Positions 1-8,228 of a stretch of DNA of 45,463 nucleotides are shown piece by piece (position 1 is the stretch's first letter; each line of letters starts with the position of its first letter). Position numbers and translations under genes: made by a program. A model generated the notes under the pieces. It made no database searches and was not told the origin of the DNA. It was given only the letters and a program-made list of their open reading frames with translations. The stretch comes from Bryobacteraceae bacterium (GTDB taxonomy: Bacteria > Acidobacteriota > Terriglobia > Bryobacterales > Bryobacteraceae): contig JACZJQ010000244.1 of NCBI GenBank assembly GCA_014860455.1, positions 1 to 45,463 on the forward strand. Reading direction: 5' to 3'.

Positions 1-238
1 GTTCGTACCCCGGTCGAACGCGTACCGCTCGCCCCGCCACCCCACCCGCCCACCTCGTCCCTCCGTGCCCGCCGGCCCGGAGGCGCGGGTGCAAACGGGA
101 GCCTCGCATCGGACGACGGTAGTACTTACTCATTGCCAACCAATGCTGTAACGGGGACGAACGACGGTGATAACATGACGGTCTCGTTCCTGCACGGAGG
201 GAGCTGGCGTGATTCGTGGCTGAAACGGGAGGTGAGTC
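1..238. other. Upstream non-coding stretch
   Basis: No gene is supported here. The first 60 bases are strikingly C-rich. The only landmark is the ribosome-binding sequence GGGAGGTGA just before the ATG at 239. A 30-codon reading frame from the ATG at 174 overlaps that start in another frame and has no recognisable content. Confidence 0.5.
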
Positions 239-3200
239 ATGCGTGGGTTTTGGCGTTGGAATCGTAGAGAGTTCGTGGGTGCTGCCGCGACGGCGGGTAC
301 GTTGCGCGCGCAGGACGTCGGAATGGGCGCGAAGCGGGGCAGCGGCAAGCGTTTCGAAGTCCCGTACACGCTGGAGGTGGAAACTTCCCACGTCAAATGG
401 GCCAATCCGCTGCCAGGCGGCCCGATCCGGCTACTCGCCGTCCCCACGGTCGGTGAGGGCCGCACACTGATTGAACTTGCGCAACGCCTTTCGCTTGACC
501 TCACCACGGTCACCATCGATCCCGCCTGGGACCTCAACAAGTGGACCATGAGCTTCAACTCCGACTACGGCGCGCGCGCCGAAAGGGGGGACCTCAAACT
601 TATCTACTCCTACCTGGAAGAGGAACTTACCAGCGATAAACGCTTCGACGCCGTAATGTTGCCTCTCAGCCATGGCTGGAAGCGACTCACCGCTGCCTCA
701 CACGCGGCGTTGTCACGCCGGGTAGAGCAAGGCTGCGGCCTCATTCTAATCAGGCCTTTCGAAAGTGAACTCGCGCCGCTGGTCCCGTTGACCCCGGCTC
801 CCATCGACGAAGAAGAACTGGAGCGGCCAGCCGAACCCGGCCAAACCGAGAAGTCGCCCTGGAAACGCGCCGGTGATCACTACCTTACCCGCGCCCTGCC
901 CCTCGAAACCTTCCCCTCATCCCTGCTGTCGCACTACGCCTGTTCTCCGGCTCCCGGCGCGGAGGTGCTGATTTCGACGGAAAGCGGGCGGCCCATCGCG
1001 GCGCTCAAGACGCACGGCAAGGGCCGGGTAATCGGCTTCTCCTACCGGAATTCCGGAGTGAGCTGGCATATGCCCATGGACGCCCGAAACGGCTTCGTTG
1101 ATGTCTATTTCGAGTACTTCTATGCCATGCTCTGCCGCGCGCTTATCTTCTGCGCGCGCCGAGAACCTGCCGTGGCGCCAGATTTCTCCCGCGAAACCAC
1201 CCGCTGGCGCCTCCGTGACCGCTACAACATTGTTCGGCGCTCCGGAAGCGGCCAGCCTCCCGCCACGCCTGGCCTTCCCCCGGGCCGCTACTTCCTTGAA
1301 CAGGAGGCCGAATCAGACTGGCGGGTCAAGGTCGTTGATACCGGGCAGCCGCCAAAGGTCGAAAACCTGCGCGCGTCCAAAGACCTCATCTCGTCTGGCG
1401 ATAGCGTCGAGGTCTCCTGGACCGCCGGCTGGCCGGTCCTCATCGAACTTGTCGACGCTCTCGGCCGCGTCATCGCGCGCGAAAAGGGTGAGGGGCAGGT
1501 GACTCTTCACGCCGGCCGCCCTCTCGTGCACTCGGGTTGGGTCCGCGCGAGGCTGGGCGACGAGATTGAGCAGATCCCAGTCCGATTCACCGCCTCTTCC
1601 CGCGAATGGACCGACTACGAGGTCGTCCTGCCCTGGTACGGACCCCGCTCCTACCAGCCCTGGATCAGCGCCGTTGACAATCAGTTCCGCCGCATCGGCA
1701 TCACCACGCTGGCCAGCCCGGATCGCAATTTCCGCATCATGGTCAGCGCCCACCTGTCGGCGTTTGGAATCTACCACTACCGCCGTGACGCCTATCTGAA
1801 GCGAAAGAAGGCCTACGCGGAAACAGGCGAAACCAAGTACCTGACGCGCGACATCACGCTTCAGTCGCCCGAGTTCGAACGCGGCGTCAAACAGCAGTTG
1901 AATGAGCGCGTTCGCCCTGCAGTGGCATTGAAGCCGTTCGCCTACTATTTGGCAGAAGAGTCCTCGCTCACCTGTTATACCGACACTTTCGACGTAGATT
2001 GGGACCCGCACGCCCTGCGCGGCTTCCGCGAGTGGCTGTGTCGCGAATACGTGACGCTGGAGAACCTGAACCGCAACTGGGGACTATCCTTGACCGACTG
2101 GGACTCTGTGCTGCCCATCACAACGGCCGAAGCGCAGAAGCACGGCAACTTCGCCCCTTGGTCCGACCACCGCATCTACATGGAGAGCGAATTCGTCGCC
2201 GCCTTCGATAAGGCGATCTCCTGGCTGCGCGAGATCGACCCCGAGGCGCGCGGCTCCATCTCGGGGACCCAGGCCCCCACCGCCCACAACGGCTGCAACT
2301 GGTACGAGATCAACCAGCGCCTCGACTACATCCAGCCCTACTCCGGCGGCAGCCAGGATGCCATGCACCATCTCTTCAAACCGGGCCTGCTGATTACCGG
2401 CTTCACTGGCTACGGAGTGGTTGAGGAAGCCGCTCATTCAGAGCAGTGGCGGCGCCTATTCTATGGACACACGGGCGCATCCATCTTCTGGCAGTACACG
2501 CTATTGAATCCAGATCTCACGTTGAGCGAGCAGGGTAAGGCGCTCGCGGAAGCGTTCTCGCGGATGCAGTCGGGCATCGGCAAACTGTTCCAGCACACCA
2601 GCGTCATGGGTGACGGTGTCGCCATCCACTTCTCCATGGCCAGCCTGCGCGGCGCCTGGATCACCGAAGGGAGCATCAGCGGCGACATGCAGAGGCCGGA
2701 GCGCGCATCGAAAGCCACCGCCGAACTCATGAAGCGGCGCGGCGCCTGGGTCCAGACGCTCGAACGCCAGGGCGTCCAGTTCCGCTTCCTTGCTTCCGAG
2801 CAGATTGAAAGCGAGGCGCTCAAAGACTGCAAAGTTCTCATCCTGCCCTACTCGATTGCCCTCTCCGACCGGGAAATCGCGGCAATCGACGCCTTCCTCG
2901 ACGGCGGCGGCATCATCCACGCTGACGAACACACCGGGCGCATGGACGAAAAGTGCCGTTGGCGAGCTCGGTCGCCCTGGACCGCCGCCCGGAAAGGCGT
3001 CATGCGCCAAGGGCCGTCGGACCTCGGGATCCGCAAGCCAGTTACGGCGGCCAGCGACGCGCTCACCACTGTGCGCCGCTTCGGCCGGTCAACGATGCTC
3101 GGAATCCTGCCCACCACCGCCTGCAAGATTCAGGCCGCATCCTTCGCACAGCCGGGCCATGAAGTCTACGACCTCCTGCGTGGCGGCGTGGCCGCAACGG

Positions 3201-3523
3201 AACTGGATGCCTCGCCATCCCAGCCCCTGCTGCTGATAGAGCGGGAGTCCAAGATCGCGCGGCTCGAGATGGGCACCGGGCTTGACATTCGCCTCACCGA
3301 CGACAAGGGCGCGCCCGTAGATCTCTCGGTGATCCACATCGAGGCGTACTCGCCTGAAGGCGTCCGCATCCCCTGGTACGCTTCAAACGTGCTGCTGGAG
3401 AACGGGACCGCCCAGGCTCGCATCCCCTTTGCGCTATGCGATGCCCGCGGCGAATGGCGCATTCACGCCTGCGACATTGTGAGTGGCCTCAAGGCCGAAC
3501 GCCGCGTCCGCCCTACCGGCTGA
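239..3523 (+). CDS. Tat-exported GH42-like beta-galactosidase family protein
   Basis: Predicted secreted glycoside hydrolase of the GH42 (beta-galactosidase) type; the exact substrate cannot be read. The 1094-residue product starts with a Tat-like signal (RREFVG followed by an Ala-rich stretch, residues 9-25). Residues ~60-300 resemble a class-I amidotransferase-like fold (DAVMLPLSHG, GLILIRP). A beta-rich linker domain follows (~370-460). The catalytic barrel covers ~470-800 and has the GH42-typical pattern DWDPHALRGFREWL with LNRNWG. The EE pair at residues 573-574 (YYLAEESS) is the likely acid/base site. A second amidotransferase-like trimerisation domain follows (VLILPYSIALSDREI). The start is supported by a GGGAGGTGA ribosome-binding site. 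The gene stands alone, and the broken propeller gene follows in the same frame. The family call is good; the catalytic nucleophile is not certain (VVEEAAHSEQW is a candidate). Confidence 0.8.
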   Translation: MRGFWRWNRREFVGAAATAGTLRAQDVGMGAKRGSGKRFEVPYTLEVETSHVKWANPLPGGPIRLLAVPTVGEGRTLIELAQRLSLDLTTVTIDPAWDLNKWTMSFNSDYGARAERGDLKLIYSYLEEELTSDKRFDAVMLPLSHGWKRLTAASHAALSRRVEQGCGLILIRPFESELAPLVPLTPAPIDEEELERPAEPGQTEKSPWKRAGDHYLTRALPLETFPSSLLSHYACSPAPGAEVLISTESGRPIAALKTHGKGRVIGFSYRNSGVSWHMPMDARNGFVDVYFEYFYAMLCRALIFCARREPAVAPDFSRETTRWRLRDRYNIVRRSGSGQPPATPGLPPGRYFLEQEAESDWRVKVVDTGQPPKVENLRASKDLISSGDSVEVSWTAGWPVLIELVDALGRVIAREKGEGQVTLHAGRPLVHSGWVRARLGDEIEQIPVRFTASSREWTDYEVVLPWYGPRSYQPWISAVDNQFRRIGITTLASPDRNFRIMVSAHLSAFGIYHYRRDAYLKRKKAYAETGETKYLTRDITLQSPEFERGVKQQLNERVRPAVALKPFAYYLAEESSLTCYTDTFDVDWDPHALRGFREWLCREYVTLENLNRNWGLSLTDWDSVLPITTAEAQKHGNFAPWSDHRIYMESEFVAAFDKAISWLREIDPEARGSISGTQAPTAHNGCNWYEINQRLDYIQPYSGGSQDAMHHLFKPGLLITGFTGYGVVEEAAHSEQWRRLFYGHTGASIFWQYTLLNPDLTLSEQGKALAEAFSRMQSGIGKLFQHTSVMGDGVAIHFSMASLRGAWITEGSISGDMQRPERASKATAELMKRRGAWVQTLERQGVQFRFLASEQIESEALKDCKVLILPYSIALSDREIAAIDAFLDGGGIIHADEHTGRMDEKCRWRARSPWTAARKGVMRQGPSDLGIRKPVTAASDALTTVRRFGRSTMLGILPTTACKIQAASFAQPGHEVYDLLRGGVAATELDASPSQPLLLIERESKIARLEMGTGLDIRLTDDKGAPVDLSVIHIEAYSPEGVRIPWYASNVLLENGTAQARIPFALCDARGEWRIHACDIVSGLKAERRVRPTG

Positions 3524-3571
3524 GAAAGGCTCGACCGGCCGAACTCCGCCTTCACTGCCTCTCCGCTAGCC

Positions 3572-5651
3572 GACGGGGGCTTCCCAGTTTACGGTCTTGG
3601 CAGGAACGGCCGTTCTGGTGCACGCTCCCCCCCCATGGGCCTGTGGCGCAGTGCCGACTCGGGCCGGAGTTGGAACCTCGTGTATCCCGACCCGTCGTCC
3701 ATATCCGGCGTACTCATGCCCGACGACCATGCCGGCGTGGTGCTTCGGGTCGCCGGGAGCCCCGTGCCCCCGATGACGGCGCTGGCCGTGGATCTTTCCG
3801 ATTCGCGACGCCTTTATGCCGTCATTCAGGGGGTGTTTCACGAGTCCGGCGATTGGGGTGTCACCTGGCGGCCAAGCCACACCCTGCCCGGCGGCGGACG
3901 GCGGATCTTCGTCGATCCACAATCCCCGGCCAGGGACCGAAGGCTGTATGTGGTGGGAGCATCGAATGTCACTATACGGGAGGGCGGGTTGTGGAAGGCG
4001 CAGCCAGGCCCAGCCAACGTGGCCGCTTTCCTGGATGTTTCGGCGGGCTTGCCGAGCAATGGCGGACTGCTGGTGATCTACGGACTAACAGCGAGCAATC
4101 TCTACGTTTCAATCGACGGAGGCGCTGAGTGGACCGAAGCGACCAGACTTGGGGAGGGAGCAAGGTTGCGCGCGGTGGCGACAAGCCTCTCGCACCCACA
4201 TGTCGCCTATCTTTCCTAGGGCAGCCTGCGCGATGGTGGGGCTACCCATATCGGTGTGGCGAAGTCGGAGGATCACGGACGGAGTTGGAATCTGGCCTGG
4301 AAGGAGGCGGCGGTGAGCGCGCCCAATATCCTGGATGCCTGGATCAGCGAACGCTTCGGACCAGGATGGGGAGCAATCCGCTGAGCCTGGGCGTCGCGCC
4401 GTCGGACCCCGGCATCGCCTATGCCGCCGACTACGGGCGGACCATGCGGACGACCGACGGCGGCAAGACGTGGCATGCGGTTTACTCGCGCCACCACCGG
4501 AACGGCGGTTGGACGTCAACCGGTCTCGATGTAACCACAGTTTATGGCGTTCATTGGGATCCATTTGACGCAAAACGAATGTTCATCACCTACACCGACA
4601 TCGGCCTGTTCCGGAGTGAGGATGGGGGTGCGAGTTGGTTGAGTTCCACGTCGGGCGTCCCCCGGCGCTGGTGGAACACTACGTACTGGGTGGAGTTCGA
4701 TCCTGCCGTCCGCGGCCGCATGTGGGCCGTCATGAGCCGCAACCACGATCTGCCGCGTCCTATAATGTGGCGAACGCAACAGCCCTCCACCTACGAAGGC
4801 GGCGTCTGCGTCAACGACGACGGCGGCTTGACCTGGCGCCAGTCCTCCGACGGTATGCCCCAGACCGCGGCGACCCACATCCTGATGGACCCGCGCAGCA
4901 GCCCCGAAGCGAGGGTGCTCTACGTCGCCGCCTTCGGGCGCGGCGGCTATAAGAGCAGCGACGGAGGCCGGAATTGGGCATTGTTCAATAACGGCATCGA
5001 GGGCAAGGAGCCTTTCGCGTGGCGGTTGACGCAGGATGACCGGGAGACGCTGTATCTGGTGGTGGCGCGGCGCAGCGACAACGGCAATTTTGGCGATTCG
5101 TCGGACGGCGCACTGTACCGTTCCACGGACGGCGCCAACAACTGGGAGCGGCTGCCGCTGCCGGAGGGAGTAAACGGCCCCAACGGGCTGACGGTGGATC
5201 CGCGGGACCGCAACCGGCTGTATCTGGCGGCCTGGGGACGGCGCACGGCGACTGGAGCGCGCGACGGCGGCGTCTTTCTGTCTACCGAGGGCGGGCGGAA
5301 CTGGCGCAATGTTCTGGCCCGCGACCAGCACGTCTATGACGTCACGGTGTATACTCGAGGCGACTCGCCGACGCTGTACGCAGGCGGATTTAAAGTTCCG
5401 CCTGGCGGTCGGAGGACCGCGGCGAGTCCTGGCAGCGAATTCGGGGATACAACTTCAAGTTGGGCCATCGCGTGATTCCCGACCCGGCCGGGGTCGGCCG
5501 CATCTACGTCGCCACCTATGGCGGCAGCGTCTGGCATGGACCCGCCAAGGGAGACCCGGAGGCGCAGGAAGACATCGCGACTCCGGCGCTGCGGCTGTGG
5601 CGATCGGGCCTGATCACTCCTCCCAAGGCATCCACCAAGAAACGGGACTAA
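3572..5651 (+). pseudogene. Broken BNR/sortilin-type beta-propeller protein
   Basis: Remains of a secreted propeller of the Vps10/sortilin or exo-sialidase-like class, recognised by repeated S-x-D-x-G-x-x-W blades (RSADSGRSW, SEDHGRSWN, TTDGGKTW, SEDGGASW, NDDGGLTW, SSDGGRNW, STDGANNW, STEGGRNW, SEDRGESW). The coding signal changes frame twice and has an internal stop. TAG at 4217-4219 interrupts one frame. Near the G-run at 4368-4371 the frame moves as if one G were lost (GPGW-G/SNPLSLGV). Near the A-run at 5392-5394 it moves again as if one A were lost, after which W-R-S-E-D-R-G-E-S-W continues to the TAA at 5649-5651. No start codon or signal peptide is found between the upstream gene and 3635, so the 5' end is missing too. 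Both shifts fall in homopolymer runs, so sequencing error could explain those two, but not the TAG or the missing start. Confidence 0.8.
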
Positions 5652-5894
5652 CCGCATGACCGTCCAATTCACCCCATGGACGGGGAACGGAGCCGCTTGG
5701 ACTCAGTGCCGGGTCGATCGTCAGCGACGGTTCGCGCGGTGCGATGCCCACAACTGGAGTCGGTTGACGGAAACGCGTGGTACGCCTGTCATGCGCGTGA
5801 GGGCGACCGCCGGTTCGGTCGGCGCGTTAAAATCGCATACACACGAGCGCGAGAGTCGATTCGCCTGCTTCTTCGCATAGACAAGGAGGCCAGC

Positions 5895-7940
5895 ATGAAC
5901 AGACGTACAGCCCTTATCACACTTGCATCGGCAACGACGGTGCTCTCCGCGCCGCGATTCCGCGTCTATGCGCGGTGTTTGCCGGACTACCTCAGCGGGT
6001 TGGGGCGGGAGGCATATCAGCGGCGCAATGCTGCGCTGGCTGGCCTGACGACCCCGGCCGCGGTGGAGGCGCGTCAGCAGTGGGTGCGGGAGAACTTTGG
6101 GAAGTTGACGGGCGGTGAACCCGAACGCACTCCTCTGATGGTGCGGGAGGCCGGCGGGTTCGACCGGCCAGGGTACCGGATGGAGAGGCTGAGTTACGAG
6201 AGCCGGCCCGGCACGCGCATTCCAGCCAACCTGTACATCCCCGCCGGCGGGAATCCGCCGTATCCGGGCGTGCTGTTCCAAATGGGACACAGTCTGAACG
6301 GAAAAGCGAACGACTCCTATCAGAAGTGCTGCCAGGGTTTGGCGAGGCTGGGCTATGCGGTCCTGGCGTTCGATCCGATGGGCCAGGGCGAGCGGACTTA
6401 CTACCGAGTCGGGGACGCCGACGAGGAACACTCCCGCGCCGGGCGTCAGATGCTGCTGGTCGGTGATACAGCGACGAGGTTGCAGGTTTGGGATGCGGTG
6501 CGGAGCCTGGACGTGCTGGCCGGACATCCAATGGTCGATCCGAAGCGGCTGGGATCGACCGGGCAATCGGGTGGCGGGACGCTAACCATGCTGCTGGCGG
6601 CGGTGGATGACCGGCTAGCCTGCGCCGTTGTGTCCTGCGGGAACACGGAGAACTTCGCCTGTGCCGGGTTCAATCCGCCCGGTTCGACCGACGATGCGGA
6701 ACAGAATCTGATCGATTCCGGACCTATAGCCTTCGACAGGTGGGATCTTCTTTACCCGTTGGCGCCCAAGCCGCTGCTGGTGCTGGCTAGCGAGCGTGAC
6801 TCGTTCGGGACATACTCGCCCAGCTATGTACAAAGCGGCGAGGAAGAATTCGCCAAGTTGCGGCGGGTATACCAGATCCTGGGGAAGGCCGACCGGTTGG
6901 AGTGGATCACGACGGCGCTGCCTCATGCGCTGACTCGCCAGTTGAGGCAGCACACCTACGGGTTCTTTCAACAATGGCTGATGGACCCTGCCGGGACGGC
7001 ATCAAAGGCGGTAGAGGAGCCTGACGTCCTCCCAGAGCCGGAATCGAATCTGTTGGCTGGCGTGAGACCCGCGCGGGTGGTGATGGCCAGGCCCACTCCG
7101 GCGGCGGTGGATCGGGCGCCGTTGGCGGCATTGCTACGGGTGAATGTGCTAGAACAGCCCAAGCTGGCCGTGATGGGCCGGGAAGTGGGTGAAGGGTGCT
7201 GGATTGAGACGATCGAGATCGAATCCGCGCCGGGCGTCTTCCTACCCGCGTATCTGTTCTTGCCCGAGGATGAGAAGAATCGGACCTCGGCCCCGCGTTC
7301 CCTCCTGATTCTCACCGAACCCGGCGGGCGAGTCAGACGGTGGCGCGAAGGAGATCTCTATCCGAGGCTGGCCGCGGCGGGCATCGCCGTTTGTGCGCTG
7401 GATGTGCGCGGTGTGGGCGACCTGCGCCCCGAGGTGGGGCGAGGCAGCCAGTCGTACACGATCTCGCACGCCAGGGAGGAAGCTTACACATGGGCATCCA
7501 TGATGCTGGGCAAACCCTTGCTGGGGCAGCGCGTGGAGGATCTGATCGCCTCGGTGCACGCGGTGAAGGCGCACGCCGGGCAGGGGCGGCGCGTTGTTCT
7601 CGCGGCGCAGGGAATGATGGTAGTCCCAGCTCTGTGCTCGGCGGCGCTGGAACCGGCGATCGAAACCGCGTATCTCTCCGGAGGCCTGGTTTCGTGGTCG
7701 AGCCTGATGGATGTGGATGAGTATGCCGAGCCGTTCGCCAACTTCCTGCCGGGCGTCTTGAAAAAGACCGATCTGCCGTTTATCGCACGTGCGGCCCTGC
7801 CGCGCCGTGTGGTGATTGCCGGTGCTGTGGACGCGAAAGGGTCGACAGTGGAAAGCGCGGCTGTGAGCGATTTGTACGGTAAGGGCGTGGAGGTGCGGGC
7901 CCAATCGGATTGGAGCATGGGAGCGCTGGCTGCGTTGTAG
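5895..7940 (+). CDS. Tat-exported two-domain alpha/beta hydrolase (acetyl-xylan-esterase-like)
   Basis: Predicted secreted serine esterase of the alpha/beta-hydrolase (AXE1/dienelactone hydrolase-like) group, 681 residues. The reading frame is open further upstream, but ATG 5895 is chosen: AAGGAGG lies 8 bases before it and a Tat-like signal (MNRRTALITL...) begins there. Residues ~100-390 form a complete hydrolase domain with nucleophile Ser225 in the elbow GQSGG, an acid candidate in ASERDSFG and a His candidate in ALPHAL. Residues ~420-681 look like a second hydrolase fold (LILTEPGG, ALDVRGVGD). At its nucleophile elbow the sequence is AAQGM, with Gln572 where Ser would be, so this half is probably non-catalytic. 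It follows the broken propeller gene at a 243-base distance and is likely transcribed alone. Substrate unknown; esters on plant polysaccharides are plausible. Confidence 0.75.
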   Translation: MNRRTALITLASATTVLSAPRFRVYARCLPDYLSGLGREAYQRRNAALAGLTTPAAVEARQQWVRENFGKLTGGEPERTPLMVREAGGFDRPGYRMERLSYESRPGTRIPANLYIPAGGNPPYPGVLFQMGHSLNGKANDSYQKCCQGLARLGYAVLAFDPMGQGERTYYRVGDADEEHSRAGRQMLLVGDTATRLQVWDAVRSLDVLAGHPMVDPKRLGSTGQSGGGTLTMLLAAVDDRLACAVVSCGNTENFACAGFNPPGSTDDAEQNLIDSGPIAFDRWDLLYPLAPKPLLVLASERDSFGTYSPSYVQSGEEEFAKLRRVYQILGKADRLEWITTALPHALTRQLRQHTYGFFQQWLMDPAGTASKAVEEPDVLPEPESNLLAGVRPARVVMARPTPAAVDRAPLAALLRVNVLEQPKLAVMGREVGEGCWIETIEIESAPGVFLPAYLFLPEDEKNRTSAPRSLLILTEPGGRVRRWREGDLYPRLAAAGIAVCALDVRGVGDLRPEVGRGSQSYTISHAREEAYTWASMMLGKPLLGQRVEDLIASVHAVKAHAGQGRRVVLAAQGMMVVPALCSAALEPAIETAYLSGGLVSWSSLMDVDEYAEPFANFLPGVLKKTDLPFIARAALPRRVVIAGAVDAKGSTVESAAVSDLYGKGVEVRAQSDWSMGALAAL

Positions 7941-7942
7941 GG

Positions 7943-7966
7943 ATGGCTGTCGAGAAGCTCAGCCAT
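7943..7966 (+). terminator. Stem-loop just after the hydrolase gene
   Basis: ATGGCTG (7943-7949) and CAGCCAT (7960-7966) form a 7-bp stem with a 10-base loop, 2 bases after the TAG. There is no clear T-run behind it, so termination is only a possibility. Confidence 0.35.
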
Positions 7967-8228
7967 TCGGATTTCGCCCTCACAGGTCCTTGCCGAGGTC
8001 TTCCTTCATGCAGCTCTTCCCGAAGGTCACCCCGATAAGGCTCGCGGCTCCTCTCGCGGTGGAGGGATGCTGTTTTTTCCCCTGTGGTCCGTAAGAATAC
8101 CGTCCACTTGTAGCATCAACGAGTTCCGAGTGGGGTCTTAACAACGTTACATTCGGCCTCCGGCACTCAATCGGCGTTACGCAGCCCCCATGTCCAGCCG
8201 ATTTGAGATTCCCGAAAGGCTTCCCCCA
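7967..8228. other. Convergent intergenic region, nothing recognised
   Basis: This stretch separates the ends of two converging genes. I see no open frame with protein-like content, no repeat and no RNA gene in it. Confidence 0.4.

Noticed and set aside
174-265. Possible 30-codon leader peptide before the GH42-like gene
   Set aside because: No ribosome-binding site, no regulatory codon runs and no similarity; an overlap with the main start alone is not enough.
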